A DNA stretch of 64,000 bases from an uncultured Bradyrhizobium sp. (GCF_936943645.1 NZ_CAKZJO010000106.1:1-64000), one strand, 5' to 3'. Counted from the stretch's first letter, positions 1 through 8,935 are shown. The notes: generated from the sequence alone by a model not told the origin. A program made the numbers and translations.

Positions 1-23
1 CCACGTTCTTCGTCCGCAATTAA

Positions 24-59
24 GGCGTGGATGGCCGGGACAAGCCCGGCCATGACGCC
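24..59. repeat. Dispersed palindrome, short 'ccggg-acaag-cccgg' type
   Basis: Near-perfect inverted repeat whose arms flank the sequence ACAAG. The same arrangement recurs at 5199-5232 and twice at 53757-53833. It lies upstream of the FecR gene and is most likely a mobile-palindrome remnant rather than a terminator, because no T-run follows. Confidence 0.7.
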
Positions 60-212
60 GTGGGGATAGCTCGCCTCAAGTCTGTATTCAGCGCGCCGGT
101 TGAATCTTGGGCCCTCCTCCATGCCACGCACGTTCATCCACCATTCAGGTCCCCCCGGCTGATATCAACCGATCTCGCCTCGCGTTCTCACCGGGACCTC
201 TTCGTGACATCA

Positions 213-1712
213 ATGCTGGCTTGGCGCCGCTTCGTGTTCGCGCTCGTGCTGCCGGCATTGCCGCTGGCAGGCAGCAGCGCGGCTTGTGCATCGGAGACAA
301 TCGAGCTCGCGCAGGCGCAGCCCCAAGCCGAACCCGCGGCCTCGCCGACACCCGCGCCCTCCCCGACGCCCGCCGCCTCGCCGGCATCCGCGGCCGATGC
401 ACAATCCACCGCCGTCGAGCCGATCGGAAACGTCGCGACCGTGACGGGGATCGCGACCGTGATCCGCGACAAGAACTCCTATCCGCTGCGCGTGCGCGAC
501 GACATCTATCTCAACGATGTCGTGCAGACCTCGTCGAACTCGACGCTCGGCATCACCTTCAACGACGCCACCACGTTCAACCTCTCCGCCTCTTCGAAGA
601 TCACCATCGACAATTACGTCTATGAGGACGGCGGCAAGCAGAACTCCGGGATTTTCGACATCGGCAAGGGCACGGTCGCTTTCGTCGCGGCGGCGGTGGC
701 CAAGACCGGCGACATGAAGATCACGACGCCGACGGCGACGCTCGGCATCCGCGGCACCACCGGTGTCGTCGACGTACCCGAAGGCGCAACCGCCGGCGGC
801 GCCAACAACGTCAACATCAAGCTCTATCCCGATGCCGACGGGCGCGTCGGTCACATCGACGTCGACGACCGCACCAGCGGCACGCGGCTCGGTGCACTGA
901 CGCAAGGCGCGAGCGGCTTTGCGATCCGCCCCGGCGCCGCCGTTGCCGGCACGATGCGCTTCGCCGCCGTGCCGATCACGATTGCCCCGCAGCAGATTGC
1001 GCGCGACCGCGGCTTCGTCAGCCAGGTCCATCTGGCCCAGACCACCGGCCGTCAGATCGTCACCGAGCAGCGCGACTTCCGCCGCGCCAATCCGGCCGCG
1101 CTCAGCCGCATTCCGCGCCCCAGCCAGCCGCCGCAGCAACAGCAATTGCGGCCGGCGACCGTGCCCGCGCAGCAGCCGCAGCGCCCGAACGGCCAGCCCG
1201 GCCCAAACAACCGTCCGGGCCAGCAGCAGCCGGGCACGCCGGGCCGCCAAGGCGCGCAGCCGCCGCAGCGACAGGGCCAACAAGGTGGCGCGGTACAGCC
1301 GGGCGCACCGCGGGCGGGCCAGGGAGTGCAACAAGGAACACGGCAAGGGCAACAGCGAGGCCAGCAACAGGGCCAGCCGCAGCCCGGCCAGCAGCAGCAA
1401 GGCGCCGGACGTCCAGGCGCACCGCGGGCCGGCCAAGGCACACGGCCAAACGGCGTGCAGCAAACCCAGCCGCAGCGTGGCGGACAGATTCCCCCCGGAG
1501 GAATCGTGCCGGCGCAACCGGGCGGGACGCAGCCAGCAGCCCCGCAGCCACAACAGCCGCGCACCGGCCTGCAGCCCGGCCAGCCGCCCGCGGCTCAACC
1601 GCCGAGCATCCAACGCCAAGGCGGATTCCAGCAACGCCTCCCCGCCCCGCAACGCCCGGCAGCCCCGCGCAGACCCGCGTCTGCTCCAAAGGAGAAGAAG
1701 GAGCGGCGGTGA
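213..1712 (+). CDS. Exported FecR-domain protein with long Gln/Pro-rich tail
   Basis: About 499 residues from the ATG at 213. An N-terminal signal peptide (LAWRRFVFALVLPALPLAG) ends near an Ala-Cys-Ala site, followed by an Ala/Pro-rich linker. Residues about 72-190 form a FecR domain: a beta-rich segment with the motif TPTATLGIRGTTGVV that is typical of FecR-like periplasmic proteins without a cognate TonB receptor. From about residue 300 to the end the protein is low-complexity, dominated by Gln, Pro, Gly and Arg, so it is probably disordered and basic. No FecA/FecI genes are adjacent, so a role in iron signalling is not supported; an envelope or cell-surface scaffold role is a guess. Longer in-frame starts upstream (from 27) would run through a dispersed palindrome and were not used. 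Confidence 0.85.
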   Translation: MLAWRRFVFALVLPALPLAGSSAACASETIELAQAQPQAEPAASPTPAPSPTPAASPASAADAQSTAVEPIGNVATVTGIATVIRDKNSYPLRVRDDIYLNDVVQTSSNSTLGITFNDATTFNLSASSKITIDNYVYEDGGKQNSGIFDIGKGTVAFVAAAVAKTGDMKITTPTATLGIRGTTGVVDVPEGATAGGANNVNIKLYPDADGRVGHIDVDDRTSGTRLGALTQGASGFAIRPGAAVAGTMRFAAVPITIAPQQIARDRGFVSQVHLAQTTGRQIVTEQRDFRRANPAALSRIPRPSQPPQQQQLRPATVPAQQPQRPNGQPGPNNRPGQQQPGTPGRQGAQPPQRQGQQGGAVQPGAPRAGQGVQQGTRQGQQRGQQQGQPQPGQQQQGAGRPGAPRAGQGTRPNGVQQTQPQRGGQIPPGGIVPAQPGGTQPAAPQPQQPRTGLQPGQPPAAQPPSIQRQGGFQQRLPAPQRPAAPRRPASAPKEKKERR

Positions 1713-1725
1713 CGCCTCTGTCCCC

Positions 1726-1762
1726 GTCATTGCGAGGAGCCCTTGCGACGAAGCAATGACGA
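1726..1762. repeat. Family A palindrome, short copy
   Basis: Begins with GTCATTGCGAGGAGC and ends with GAAGCAATGACG, the outer arms of the longer family A elements at 29421, 35297, 57127 and 59147 but without the central 'atccag' stem. It sits between the convergent FecR and NUDIX genes. Confidence 0.75.
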
Positions 1763-1784
1763 CGTGGAGAGCTTGCGCGGAAAC

Positions 1785-2348
1785 TCACGCCTCGCCGCGC
1801 AGCCAGGCCTTCACCTTCTGCAACAGGCCGTGCCGCAACTCGTCGACGGAGGCAGCTTCGGCCGGAGTCAGCGTCTGCAAGGCTGCGTCCATATCATCGG
1901 TCGCCTGTATCGGCTCGCGTGCCGGCGATGGCACCAATCCTGCTGCAGCAAGCGCGATCGGGCCGATCTGCGTCAGGAACGCGCGCTCATATTCACGCGA
2001 GAGACGCCCGATCGCATCGTCCAGCGCGAGCCAGTCAACCGCCTTGATGTCGTTCATCAGCTTGCGGACCGGCCCGCCTTCGGCCTCCATCCGCCAGAAA
2101 TGCACGACCTTGGAGCGACCGCCGGATTGGTAGACGAGCGTGCCCAAGAATTCGTGCACGGCGACGTCGTGGCCGGTCTCCTCCAGCACCTCGCGGTGCG
2201 CGGCTTCCTTCGGCGTTTCGCCGTCGTCGAGCTTGCCCTTGGGCAGGACCCATTCATTGCGCTTGCGCTGGCGCACGACCGCGATCAGCGGGACAGAACC
2301 TCGCCGCAGCACAATACCACCCGCCGCCATGACCGGCGCCCGCGCCAT
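1785..2348 (-). CDS. NUDIX hydrolase
   Basis: About 187 residues. The NUDIX box is complete: GKLDDGETPKEAA followed by REVLEETGHD, matching Gx5Ex7REUxEExGU and supplying the metal-binding glutamates. The core is preceded by a beta strand (IAVVRQRKRNEWVLPKG) usual for this fold. These enzymes hydrolyse nucleoside diphosphates linked to another moiety; the substrate cannot be read from the sequence, although the 'diadenosine polyphosphate / MutT-like' group is the nearest in style. The start is uncertain: GTG at 2354, ATG at 2348 and ATG at 2330 are all possible and none has a strong ribosome-binding site. It is convergent with the FecR gene and 66 bp downstream of the decarboxylase gene on the same strand. 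Confidence 0.85.
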   Translation of the reverse strand: MARAPVMAAGGIVLRRGSVPLIAVVRQRKRNEWVLPKGKLDDGETPKEAAHREVLEETGHDVAVHEFLGTLVYQSGGRSKVVHFWRMEAEGGPVRKLMNDIKAVDWLALDDAIGRLSREYERAFLTQIGPIALAAAGLVPSPAREPIQATDDMDAALQTLTPAEAASVDELRHGLLQKVKAWLRGEA

Positions 2349-2414
2349 CACCACATCCGTGTCGTCAATTCGTCCCCACCGAATATATAGGCGGCGGGAA
2401 CGGCGGATTGAAGG

Positions 2415-3278
2415 CTACTTTCTCCTCAGCAGCGCCTGGCCGGCGCGAATCCGCGTGCCCTCGGTGATGCCATCGCAGAAAATGAAATCGCCGGGCGCGA
2501 GGATGATGATGGTCGAGCCGTGCTCGAACCAGCCGAGCTCCTCGCCCTTGCCCACCTTGACATCGCAAGGGAAGTTGACCGGCCCGCGTGTCTGCGCGTT
2601 CAGCACCATGTCGAGAAAGTGCAGGCGAATGCTCGCGACCAGAATCGCCGCGACCGGCACCAGCGTCACGGCCTCGCCGGTCGACAAATGCGTGCGGATG
2701 ACCGCGCGCTCGTTCTTGCAGAACAGGCGCTCGACCCGCTTCAGCGCGATCGGATTGACGTTCCAGACATCGCCATGGATCAGCGTGACGCGTTCGATAT
2801 GGGCGTCATGGGGCGCATGGAAGCGGTGATACATGCTCGAAGTCAACCGCAGCGTGACGAAGGAGCCGTTGCGGTGCTGGTCGACCAGCGCGGAATCGCC
2901 GACGAGATCGAGCAGCGAGTAAGGCGCGCCCTTGACCTGGAACAGCTCGGTGTCGGCAATCTTCCCGTGGGCGCCGACGATGCCGTCCGACGGACTGGCG
3001 ACAATGGAGGGATCCGGATCAAACGGCCGCAGGCCCGGCTTCAGCTCCCGCGTGAAACAATCGTGCAGGCTGGTGAAATGATCCTTCCGCGCCTCCGACA
3101 GATCGAGATCGGAGAACAGCTTCCACAGCGCGATCGAGAAGTCCCGCACAAACGGATTCTCGATCTTGGAGAACCAGCCCATGAAGCGGGTCAGCGCGGC
3201 GCGGGGGATGCGGTTGGTCAACAGGAAGTTGAGGTCTTCCTGCTGGGTGAAAGAGGCGATGAGGGCTTTGACTGTCAT
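2415..3278 (-). CDS. Phosphatidylserine decarboxylase-like protein
   Basis: 287 residues of the PSD family, which removes CO2 from phosphatidylserine to give phosphatidylethanolamine at the inner membrane. Diagnostic features are the self-cleavage motif HGST at about 253-256, where the serine becomes the pyruvoyl group, and the block SSMYHRFHAPHDAHI. The length and layout are closer to the larger E. coli-type enzymes than to the shorter (about 230 residue) form that is usually paired with pssA in alphaproteobacteria, so this may be a second, paralogous decarboxylase. The start is 35 bp from the start of the divergent aminotransferase gene. Together with the PmtA-like enzyme at 6055 it suggests a phospholipid head-group neighbourhood. 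Confidence 0.85.
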   Translation of the reverse strand: MTVKALIASFTQQEDLNFLLTNRIPRAALTRFMGWFSKIENPFVRDFSIALWKLFSDLDLSEARKDHFTSLHDCFTRELKPGLRPFDPDPSIVASPSDGIVGAHGKIADTELFQVKGAPYSLLDLVGDSALVDQHRNGSFVTLRLTSSMYHRFHAPHDAHIERVTLIHGDVWNVNPIALKRVERLFCKNERAVIRTHLSTGEAVTLVPVAAILVASIRLHFLDMVLNAQTRGPVNFPCDVKVGKGEELGWFEHGSTIIILAPGDFIFCDGITEGTRIRAGQALLRRK

Positions 3279-3313
3279 GAATCTGTCAGCTCGCAGTATT
3301 AGCGCTTGTTGTC

Positions 3314-4978
3314 ATGGAAACGACACTCCCGATTCTCTCGATGTCCGTGGCCGCCGCAGCGTCCGCTGCCGCCGTCCTCCCGAAGATCAAGGCGCGGGTC
3401 GAACTGTCCCGCGCCAAGCACCGCTCGCTCGCCGGACACTCCAAGATGTCGCGCCGGGTGGCAAAGCTGCTCCCGTTCTACGAGTTCGGAGAGAGCGATT
3501 ATTTCTCCTGCGACGGCGCGCCGGCGAATATCGCCGCGCAGCGTAAGGACGCCTTCTTCCGCCTCGCCAGGCTTTACGTCGAGCGCTACCCGAAGGGCCG
3601 CGCGATGACGAAGCAAGCGGCGGAGACGATCTCCGACCTGAACTTCACCGAGAGCTACCGCGTGCCGTTCCAGTTCTCGCGCCTCGTCCGCGAGCATCTG
3701 GGCACCTCGACCTTCATGGAATCGTCCAGCGGCGTCACCGTCACCGATGTCGACGGCAACACTTCGTACGACCTCACCGGGTCCTACGGCGTCAACATCT
3801 TCGGCAACGACTTCTACAAGGAGTGCATCGAGGGCGCCGAGAAGCGGGCGCATATGCTTGGGCCCGTGCTCGGTCCCTACCACCCCGTCATCCTCGATAA
3901 CGTGCAGCGGCTCCGCCAGATTTCCGGCCTCGACGAGGTCTCGTTCCACATGTCCGGCACCGAGGCCGTGATGCAGGCCGTGCGCCTCGCGCGCTACCAC
4001 ACCCGGCGCACCCATCTGGTTCGTTTCGCAGGCGCATATCACGGCTGGTGGGGCGACGTGCAGCCCGGCGTCGGCAATCCCATTGCCGCGCACGAGACCT
4101 ACACAATCGCCGAGATGTCGGAGAAGACGCTCCATGTGCTGAAGACGCGCAAGGACATTGCCTGCGTGCTCGTCAATCCGCTGCAGGGCCTGCATCCGAA
4201 CGCGAACGCTCCCGGCGATTCCTCGCTGGTCGATTCCTCGCGTGGCGGCAATTTCGATCGCGCGGCCTACACTGAATGGCTCAAGAAGCTGCGCGAGGTC
4301 TGCGACCAACGCGGCATCGTCCTGATCTTCGACGAGGTCTTCGTCGGATTCCGTCTCGCCGCAGGTGGCGCGCAGGAATATTTCGGCGTCAAGGCTGACA
4401 TGGTGACCTACGGCAAGAGCCTCGCCGGCGGCCTGCCGGTCGGCGTGGTCTGCGGCAAAAGCGAGCTGATGCGCCGTTTCCGCGACGACCGTCCCGCCGA
4501 CATCTGCTTCGCCCGCGGCACCTTCAACTCGCACCCCTACGTCATGACGGCGATGGACGAGTTCTTGAGCCGCCTCGCCAGCCCGAATTTTCGCGCGGTC
4601 TATGACGGCCTCGATGAAACCTGGAACGGCCGGGTCCAGATGCTCAACCAGATGATGGAGGGCGCCGACCTGCCGGTGCGGTTCGCCAACTTCTCGTCGA
4701 TCTGGACGGTGAAATACACCACGCCGTCCCGCTACAACTGGATGCTGCAATATTATCTGCGCGCCGAGGGCCTGGCCCTGAGCTGGGTCGGCACCGGCCG
4801 GCTGATCTTCAGCCTGAACTACACCGACGCCGACTTCGCCGAGGTTGCGGAGCGTTTCGTCCGCGCCGCGCAGAGGATGAAGGCCGACGGCTTCTGGTGG
4901 CATGACGGCGCGCTCACCAACAAGCAGATCAAGCGGCAGATCCTGAAAGAGATGCTGGCCAAGCGTTTTGGGCGCTGA
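3314..4978 (+). CDS. PLP-dependent class III aminotransferase (HemL-like fold)
   Basis: 554 residues, longer than glutamate-1-semialdehyde aminomutase (about 430) because of an extra N-terminal region of about 120 residues. The aminotransferase core carries the class III signature: SGTEAVMQAVRLAR for phosphate binding, FDEVFVGFR with Asp340 expected to contact the pyridine nitrogen, and YGKSLAGGLPVGV with Lys368 as the Schiff-base lysine. The real HemL of these bacteria is normally shorter and the N-terminal extension argues against that assignment, so the substrate is left open. It is transcribed divergently from the decarboxylase with only 35 bp between the two start codons; a later start at the ATG at 3341 would leave more room for a promoter. 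Confidence 0.8.
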   Translation: METTLPILSMSVAAAASAAAVLPKIKARVELSRAKHRSLAGHSKMSRRVAKLLPFYEFGESDYFSCDGAPANIAAQRKDAFFRLARLYVERYPKGRAMTKQAAETISDLNFTESYRVPFQFSRLVREHLGTSTFMESSSGVTVTDVDGNTSYDLTGSYGVNIFGNDFYKECIEGAEKRAHMLGPVLGPYHPVILDNVQRLRQISGLDEVSFHMSGTEAVMQAVRLARYHTRRTHLVRFAGAYHGWWGDVQPGVGNPIAAHETYTIAEMSEKTLHVLKTRKDIACVLVNPLQGLHPNANAPGDSSLVDSSRGGNFDRAAYTEWLKKLREVCDQRGIVLIFDEVFVGFRLAAGGAQEYFGVKADMVTYGKSLAGGLPVGVVCGKSELMRRFRDDRPADICFARGTFNSHPYVMTAMDEFLSRLASPNFRAVYDGLDETWNGRVQMLNQMMEGADLPVRFANFSSIWTVKYTTPSRYNWMLQYYLRAEGLALSWVGTGRLIFSLNYTDADFAEVAERFVRAAQRMKADGFWWHDGALTNKQIKRQILKEMLAKRFGR

Positions 4979-5019
4979 GGTCTCGCTCCGCTCGCCACTC
5001 GCCCCGAACACCGCTGCCA

Positions 5020-5182
5020 ACTCCCCCTCGCCCCGCTTGCGGGGAGAGGGTCGGGGTGAGGGGGACTCTCCGCGCGCGCGCTGAGAATTGGCGGACACCC
5101 CACTAGCAGCACCCCCGCGGAGAGCCCCCCTCACCCGCCGCGCTGCGCGCGTCGGCCTCTCCCCGCGCGCGGGGAGAGGCGA
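5020..5182. repeat. Family E palindromic GC-rich repeat
   Basis: Pairs of complementary blocks based on CCTCGCCCCGCTTGCGGGGAGAGG and its mirror image CTCTCCCCGCGCGCGGGGAGAG bracket about 160 bp. Related blocks occur at 20150-20185, 21528-21553 and 54310-54440. No gene lies in this stretch between the aminotransferase and the Mpo1-like gene. Confidence 0.65.
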
Positions 5183-5198
5183 AGGAATACCCCCCAAG

Positions 5199-5232
5199 AC
5201 GTGGATGCCCGGGACAAGCCCGGGCATGACGT
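5199..5232. repeat. Dispersed palindrome, short 'ccggg-acaag-cccgg' type
   Basis: Perfect inverted repeat: ACGTGGATGCCCGGG, then ACAAG, then CCCGGGCATGACGT. Same design as the copy at 24-59. Confidence 0.7.
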
Positions 5233-5271
5233 AATCATCAGACATCGGAGTATCTTGTGAGACCAGCGCGC

Positions 5272-5931
5272 TCAGGCGTGCTGCTCTTCGAGCGTGGGCT
5301 CGCCGATGAGGCCCAGCGTGTGCTCGGGGTTGAGGTGCAGGCCGGGATCCATCAGCTCGCCGCGCATCAGCGCCAGCGGCGCACCGCGATAGAGCATCAA
5401 ATCGTGGAAGGGGTCGGTCAGGATCTTGGTCATCCAGACCAGACCGGTCTCGACGTCGCGGATGAAGAACAGGTGCACGGTACGGAACAGAAGGCCGCCG
5501 CCGCCGACCACGAGCCAGATCTTGGCAACCTGCCGCATGAAGTCGGTCGCGCTCGCCCAGGGCGTGAACAGGCCGAACAGCGTGGGATCGGCGAACAGCA
5601 CCAGCGGCGAGGCCGCCCAGATCGCCATCAGCACCACCTTGCGCTGCAAATTGTAACCGACCTTGATCTCTTCCTTGTACTCGTGCGTGGCCTGGTTGAT
5701 GTGGTCGTAATCGTGCGGCTCGAAGAAGAAGTGACCGGCCTGGCGAGAGGTCATCGAGACCAGCCAGCCGACCAGCGCGGAGACCACGGGGTCGATGAAC
5801 AGCCAGACATAGGCGAAGAGGAAGCTCAGCGCGCTGATGAAGTGCAGGCTCTGATTGATACGGCTGTGGTGATAATAGCGATGGTCGTCCCAGCGCTGGA
5901 TCCGCAGCTGCTCGAGATAATTCTTGATCAT
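5272..5931 (-). CDS. Mpo1-like (DUF962-like) membrane protein
   Basis: About 219 residues starting at the ATG at 5931, which has GGGGAAG five bases upstream; a TTG at 5943 is a weaker alternative. Several hydrophobic segments are visible (around residues 29-55, 95-115 and 125-150). The N-terminal part has a histidine arrangement (YYHHSRINQSLH and AGHFFFEPHDYDH) resembling the HxxxNxxLH and GHxxFE motifs of Mpo1/YGL010w proteins, which are iron-dependent fatty-acid alpha-dioxygenases. The resemblance is by eye and the C-terminal half is not familiar. Its place between lipid-related genes fits a membrane-lipid function. Confidence 0.6.
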   Translation of the reverse strand: MIKNYLEQLRIQRWDDHRYYHHSRINQSLHFISALSFLFAYVWLFIDPVVSALVGWLVSMTSRQAGHFFFEPHDYDHINQATHEYKEEIKVGYNLQRKVVLMAIWAASPLVLFADPTLFGLFTPWASATDFMRQVAKIWLVVGGGGLLFRTVHLFFIRDVETGLVWMTKILTDPFHDLMLYRGAPLALMRGELMDPGLHLNPEHTLGLIGEPTLEEQHA

Positions 5932-6054
5932 GCTCTTCCCCAAGATGCTTTCGGATACGGGGTTAAAGGGATTCGATGTACGCCGTGTGACAACATCATC
6001 TTGTCATGTGACGACACGCAGCGGCGCGATGACGCACGACGCCCGCGCTTCAGG

Positions 6055-6744
6055 TCACGCCGCTTTCGCGACGTCGACCTTGCGGAAGCGCACCAGGGAG
6101 AAATGGCCGAGCGGCGGAATCAGGCGGCGCTCGGCGAGCTCCATGCCGCGCGCACCGGCCAGCCATTTCGCATAACGCGACCAGGCGAACTCGGCGGTGC
6201 GGAAGCCGAGCGGACGCACCACCGGCTGCAGCTTCTGCTCGATGAAACGGCGCATGCCGGCATCCGCGCTGACGCGGGTCAGGATGATCAGCTCGCCGCC
6301 GGGACGCAGCACGCGGGCGAATTCGTCGAGCGCCTTCTCCGGGTTCGGCACCGCGGTCACGACATATTGCGCCATCACGACGTCGAAGGAATTGTCGGGG
6401 AATTCGAGCTTCTCGGCGTCCATCACCGCGAGACCCTCGACGTTCTTCAGTCCGCCCTCGGCGACGCGCTGGCGCGCCTTGTCCAGCATCGCTTCCGAAA
6501 TGTCGGTGCCGAAGATGCGCAGGTTCGGCGCATAGAGCGGCAGCGAGATGCCGGTGCCGACGCCAACCTCGAGCACGCGGCCGCCGATCTTGTTGGTGGC
6601 GGCGATCGCGGCCTGCCGGCCCTTGGCGAACACGCCGCCGAACACGAGATCGTAGACCGGCGCCCAGCGATCGTAGGCTTGCTCGACCGTGCCGCGGGTG
6701 AGGTCGAGCTGCTGGGTGCCGTCAAGGTTCATGATCTTGGCCAT
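6055..6744 (-). CDS. pmtA: SAM-dependent methyltransferase, PmtA-like phosphatidylethanolamine N-methyltransferase
   Basis: 229 residues, class I methyltransferase. Motif I is VLEVGVGTGISLPLY, followed by GTDISEAMLDKAR for SAM binding and by a post-motif block VVMAQYVVTAVPNPEKAL. The N-terminal signature AYDRWAPVYDLVFGGVFAKGR is characteristic of the soluble PmtA enzymes of Rhodobacter and rhizobia that methylate phosphatidylethanolamine towards phosphatidylcholine. Several related Pmt enzymes coexist in Bradyrhizobium, so the symbol marks the family rather than a proven paralogue. It lies 33 bp downstream of the glycosyltransferase gene on the same strand, so the two are probably cotranscribed. 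Confidence 0.8.
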   Translation of the reverse strand: MAKIMNLDGTQQLDLTRGTVEQAYDRWAPVYDLVFGGVFAKGRQAAIAATNKIGGRVLEVGVGTGISLPLYAPNLRIFGTDISEAMLDKARQRVAEGGLKNVEGLAVMDAEKLEFPDNSFDVVMAQYVVTAVPNPEKALDEFARVLRPGGELIILTRVSADAGMRRFIEQKLQPVVRPLGFRTAEFAWSRYAKWLAGARGMELAERRLIPPLGHFSLVRFRKVDVAKAA

Positions 6745-6777
6745 CGGTGAGGTTCTCGCTGTGGGTCGAATGAAAGA

Positions 6778-7830
6778 TCAGCCGCGCACCGGCCGCCGCG
6801 CCATGCGAGGCGAGGCGCGCAGGACGCGGCTGGGCTGAAGGGAGGTGAGATTGCCGACGAACTGGCGCGCGCTGTTCTCCCAGGAGCGCTCCAGCGCAAA
6901 GTTGCGGCAGGTCTCGCGCGACATGGTGAGCGCGCGCAGGCACGCGGTGCGCAAATCGTGATCGATCGCGCCGATCGGATGATCGGCGATGACGTCCTTC
7001 GGACCCGTGACCGGAAACGCCGCAACCGGCGTGCCGCAGGCCAGCGCCTCGAGCTGCACCACGCCGAACGTATCGGTCAGGCTCGGAAACACGAACACGT
7101 CGGCGGCGGCGAGATGCGCGGTGAGATCGGCACCCTTCTTCTCGCCGAGGAAGACCACATCGGGATATTTCTTTTCGAGCGCGGCCTTCTGCGGACCGTC
7201 GCCGACGACGACCTTGGTGCCGGGCAGATCGAGCGAGAGGAACGCTTCGAGATTTTTCTCCACCGCGACGCGGCCCATGGTCATGAAGATCGGATGCGGC
7301 AGATCGAGCTTGGCGGGGCTATCCGGATGGAACAGCTTGGTGTCGACGCCGCGGGTCCAGAAGCCGAGCCGCTTGAAGCCGCGCTCGGACAGCTCCTGCC
7401 GCAGGGAGGGCGTCGCCACCATGGTCATGGCGGCAGCATCGTGGAAGTGGCGCAGCACGGCATAGCCGACCGACGCAGGGATGCCGGTCCGCACCGAGAC
7501 ATATTCGGGAAAGCGCGTGGTGTAGGAGGTGGTGAAGGCGAGCCGGTTGCGACGGCAATAGGCCCGCGCCGCCCAGCCGATCGGCCCTTCGGTTGCGATG
7601 TGCAGGGCTTCCGGCGCGCACCTCTCGATCCGCCGCGCGACCTCCTTCGCCGAAGGCAGCGCAAAGCGCAGGCCCGGATAGGTCGGCAGCGGCCAGGACG
7701 GAAAGCCGTCGGGGGTGAGGAAGTCGATCTCGACGTCGAGACCCCTGGCCGCGTTCGCCAGCGAGGTCAGTGTCCGGACCACGCCGTTGACCTGTGGATG
7801 CCAGGCGTCGGTCGCGATTAATACCCGCAT
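6778..7830 (-). CDS. Family 4 glycosyltransferase (MgtA/PimB-type, GDP-mannose-like)
   Basis: About 350 residues from the ATG at 7830. The N-terminal Rossmann domain opens with RVLIATDAWHPQVNGVVRT, the acceptor loop typical of alpha-mannosyltransferases that act on lipids. The C-terminal domain contains VGDGPQKAALEKKYPDVVFLG and FVFPSLTDTFGVVQLEALACG, the EX7E nucleotide-sugar site of GT4 enzymes. Related proteins glycosylate diacylglycerol or phosphatidylinositol; the acceptor here is inferred only from the adjacent pmtA-like gene. The last roughly 30 residues are basic and rich in Arg, which could hold the enzyme at the membrane. Confidence 0.8.
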   Translation of the reverse strand: MRVLIATDAWHPQVNGVVRTLTSLANAARGLDVEIDFLTPDGFPSWPLPTYPGLRFALPSAKEVARRIERCAPEALHIATEGPIGWAARAYCRRNRLAFTTSYTTRFPEYVSVRTGIPASVGYAVLRHFHDAAAMTMVATPSLRQELSERGFKRLGFWTRGVDTKLFHPDSPAKLDLPHPIFMTMGRVAVEKNLEAFLSLDLPGTKVVVGDGPQKAALEKKYPDVVFLGEKKGADLTAHLAAADVFVFPSLTDTFGVVQLEALACGTPVAAFPVTGPKDVIADHPIGAIDHDLRTACLRALTMSRETCRNFALERSWENSARQFVGNLTSLQPSRVLRASPRMARRPVRG

Positions 7831-8104
7831 GGGAAAATCCCGAGAGTTTGATGATTCTCGGCTTTCGACCATCAACCATGGATATTTCAGGCGTGTGACG
7901 TCACAGAAGTGTCGGCCACCGGTTTTGTGCGGCGCCCGGTGGACCGGGCCACGAAACTGTCATGAAACAATTCTTGCCGCCGTGAAGCCGTTTTCGGTTT
8001 TCCGCGCAAATCTCCCGAAACGTTTTTCCGTTAGTGATCCAGGCAACAGAGCACCGCAACGGTGCCGCGGTGGCCGAGACCACCGAGCAAACAGGGGCGA
8101 TCAC

Positions 8105-8821
8105 ATGTTCAATCTGGACACGTTCAAGACGTTTTCGGGCGCCGTTGCTTTTGGCGCAGTCGCGGTCTCCGCAATCGCATTCGCGGGTAGCGCCAAGGCC
8201 GCGCCCGTGCAGCTCTTCCCGTTCTTCCAGCCGCTGCCGCCGATCACCGCGCCGCAGCCGTTCCAGCCCTACCAGCCCTATCAGGCGCCGACCTACCAGA
8301 CCGAGCCGTCCGAGGATCAGGACGCGGTCGAGATGCCGGCCCGTTTCCGCCGCCAGACCGTCTCCTATGCGACGCGTGAGGCGCCGGGCACCATCATCAT
8401 CGATACGCCCAACACCTACCTCTATTACGTGCTCGGCAACGGTCAGGCGCTCCGCTATGGCATCGGCGTCGGCCGCGACGGCTTCACCTGGTCCGGCGTG
8501 CAGTCGGTGACCCGCAAGGCCGAGTGGCCGGCCTGGACCCCGCCGCCGGAGATGATCGCCCGCCAGCCGTATCTGCCGCGCCACATGGCCGGCGGCCCCG
8601 GCAATCCGCTCGGCGCCCGCGCCATGTATCTCGGCGGCACCATCTACCGCATCCACGGCACCAACGCCCCCGACACCATCGGCAAGCGCGTCTCCTCCGG
8701 ATGCATCCGCATGACGAACGACGACGTCACCGACCTCTATTCCCGCGTCAACGTCGGCACCAAGGTCGTGGTGCTGCCGATGACGGAGCGCCGCGCGGAG
8801 CTCAGAACCACGACGCGCTGA
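8105..8821 (+). CDS. L,D-transpeptidase (YkuD domain), exported
   Basis: 238 residues. A signal peptide with a hydrophobic stretch (GAVAFGAVAVSAIAFAGSAKA) ends near residue 35, followed by a Pro/Gln-rich linker and a YkuD domain from about residue 85. His184 lies in HGTNAP and the nucleophile Cys200 lies in SSGCIRM, the standard catalytic signature. Such enzymes make 3-3 cross-links in peptidoglycan or attach outer-membrane proteins to it. The start at 8105 follows a 229 bp spacer shared with the divergent glycosyltransferase gene. A second family member with an altered motif is at 50541. Confidence 0.92.
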   Translation: MFNLDTFKTFSGAVAFGAVAVSAIAFAGSAKAAPVQLFPFFQPLPPITAPQPFQPYQPYQAPTYQTEPSEDQDAVEMPARFRRQTVSYATREAPGTIIIDTPNTYLYYVLGNGQALRYGIGVGRDGFTWSGVQSVTRKAEWPAWTPPPEMIARQPYLPRHMAGGPGNPLGARAMYLGGTIYRIHGTNAPDTIGKRVSSGCIRMTNDDVTDLYSRVNVGTKVVVLPMTERRAELRTTTR

Positions 8822-8845
8822 ACCGACAGGACATTGTGACGCAAA

Positions 8846-8879
8846 CGGCCCCGGAACCCCGCCGGGGCCGCTTTCGTTT
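8846..8879 (+). terminator. Rho-independent terminator after the L,D-transpeptidase gene
   Basis: GGCCCCGG, loop AACCCCG, then CCGGGGCC followed by GCTTTCGTTT, 25 bp after the stop codon. The stem is strong; the T-run is interrupted. Confidence 0.7.
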
Positions 8880-8935
8880 GCCCCCGACAAGTCGACGCCC
8901 GCTTGCTGCGGCGCGGATCTCCGACGGAGGCGCAC

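Noticed and set aside
24..62. Palindromes at 24, 5199 and 53757 as CRISPR repeats
   Set aside because: They are isolated inverted repeats, not direct repeats with equal spacers, and no cas gene is present.
210..1730. Long antisense frame opposite the FecR gene
   Set aside because: High-GC DNA gives long antisense frames; composition is Leu/Arg-rich without any domain, and the plus strand has a clear signal peptide and FecR domain.
3314..4978. Assigning the aminotransferase as HemL
   Set aside because: The length and N-terminal extension do not fit, and no tetrapyrrole gene is adjacent.
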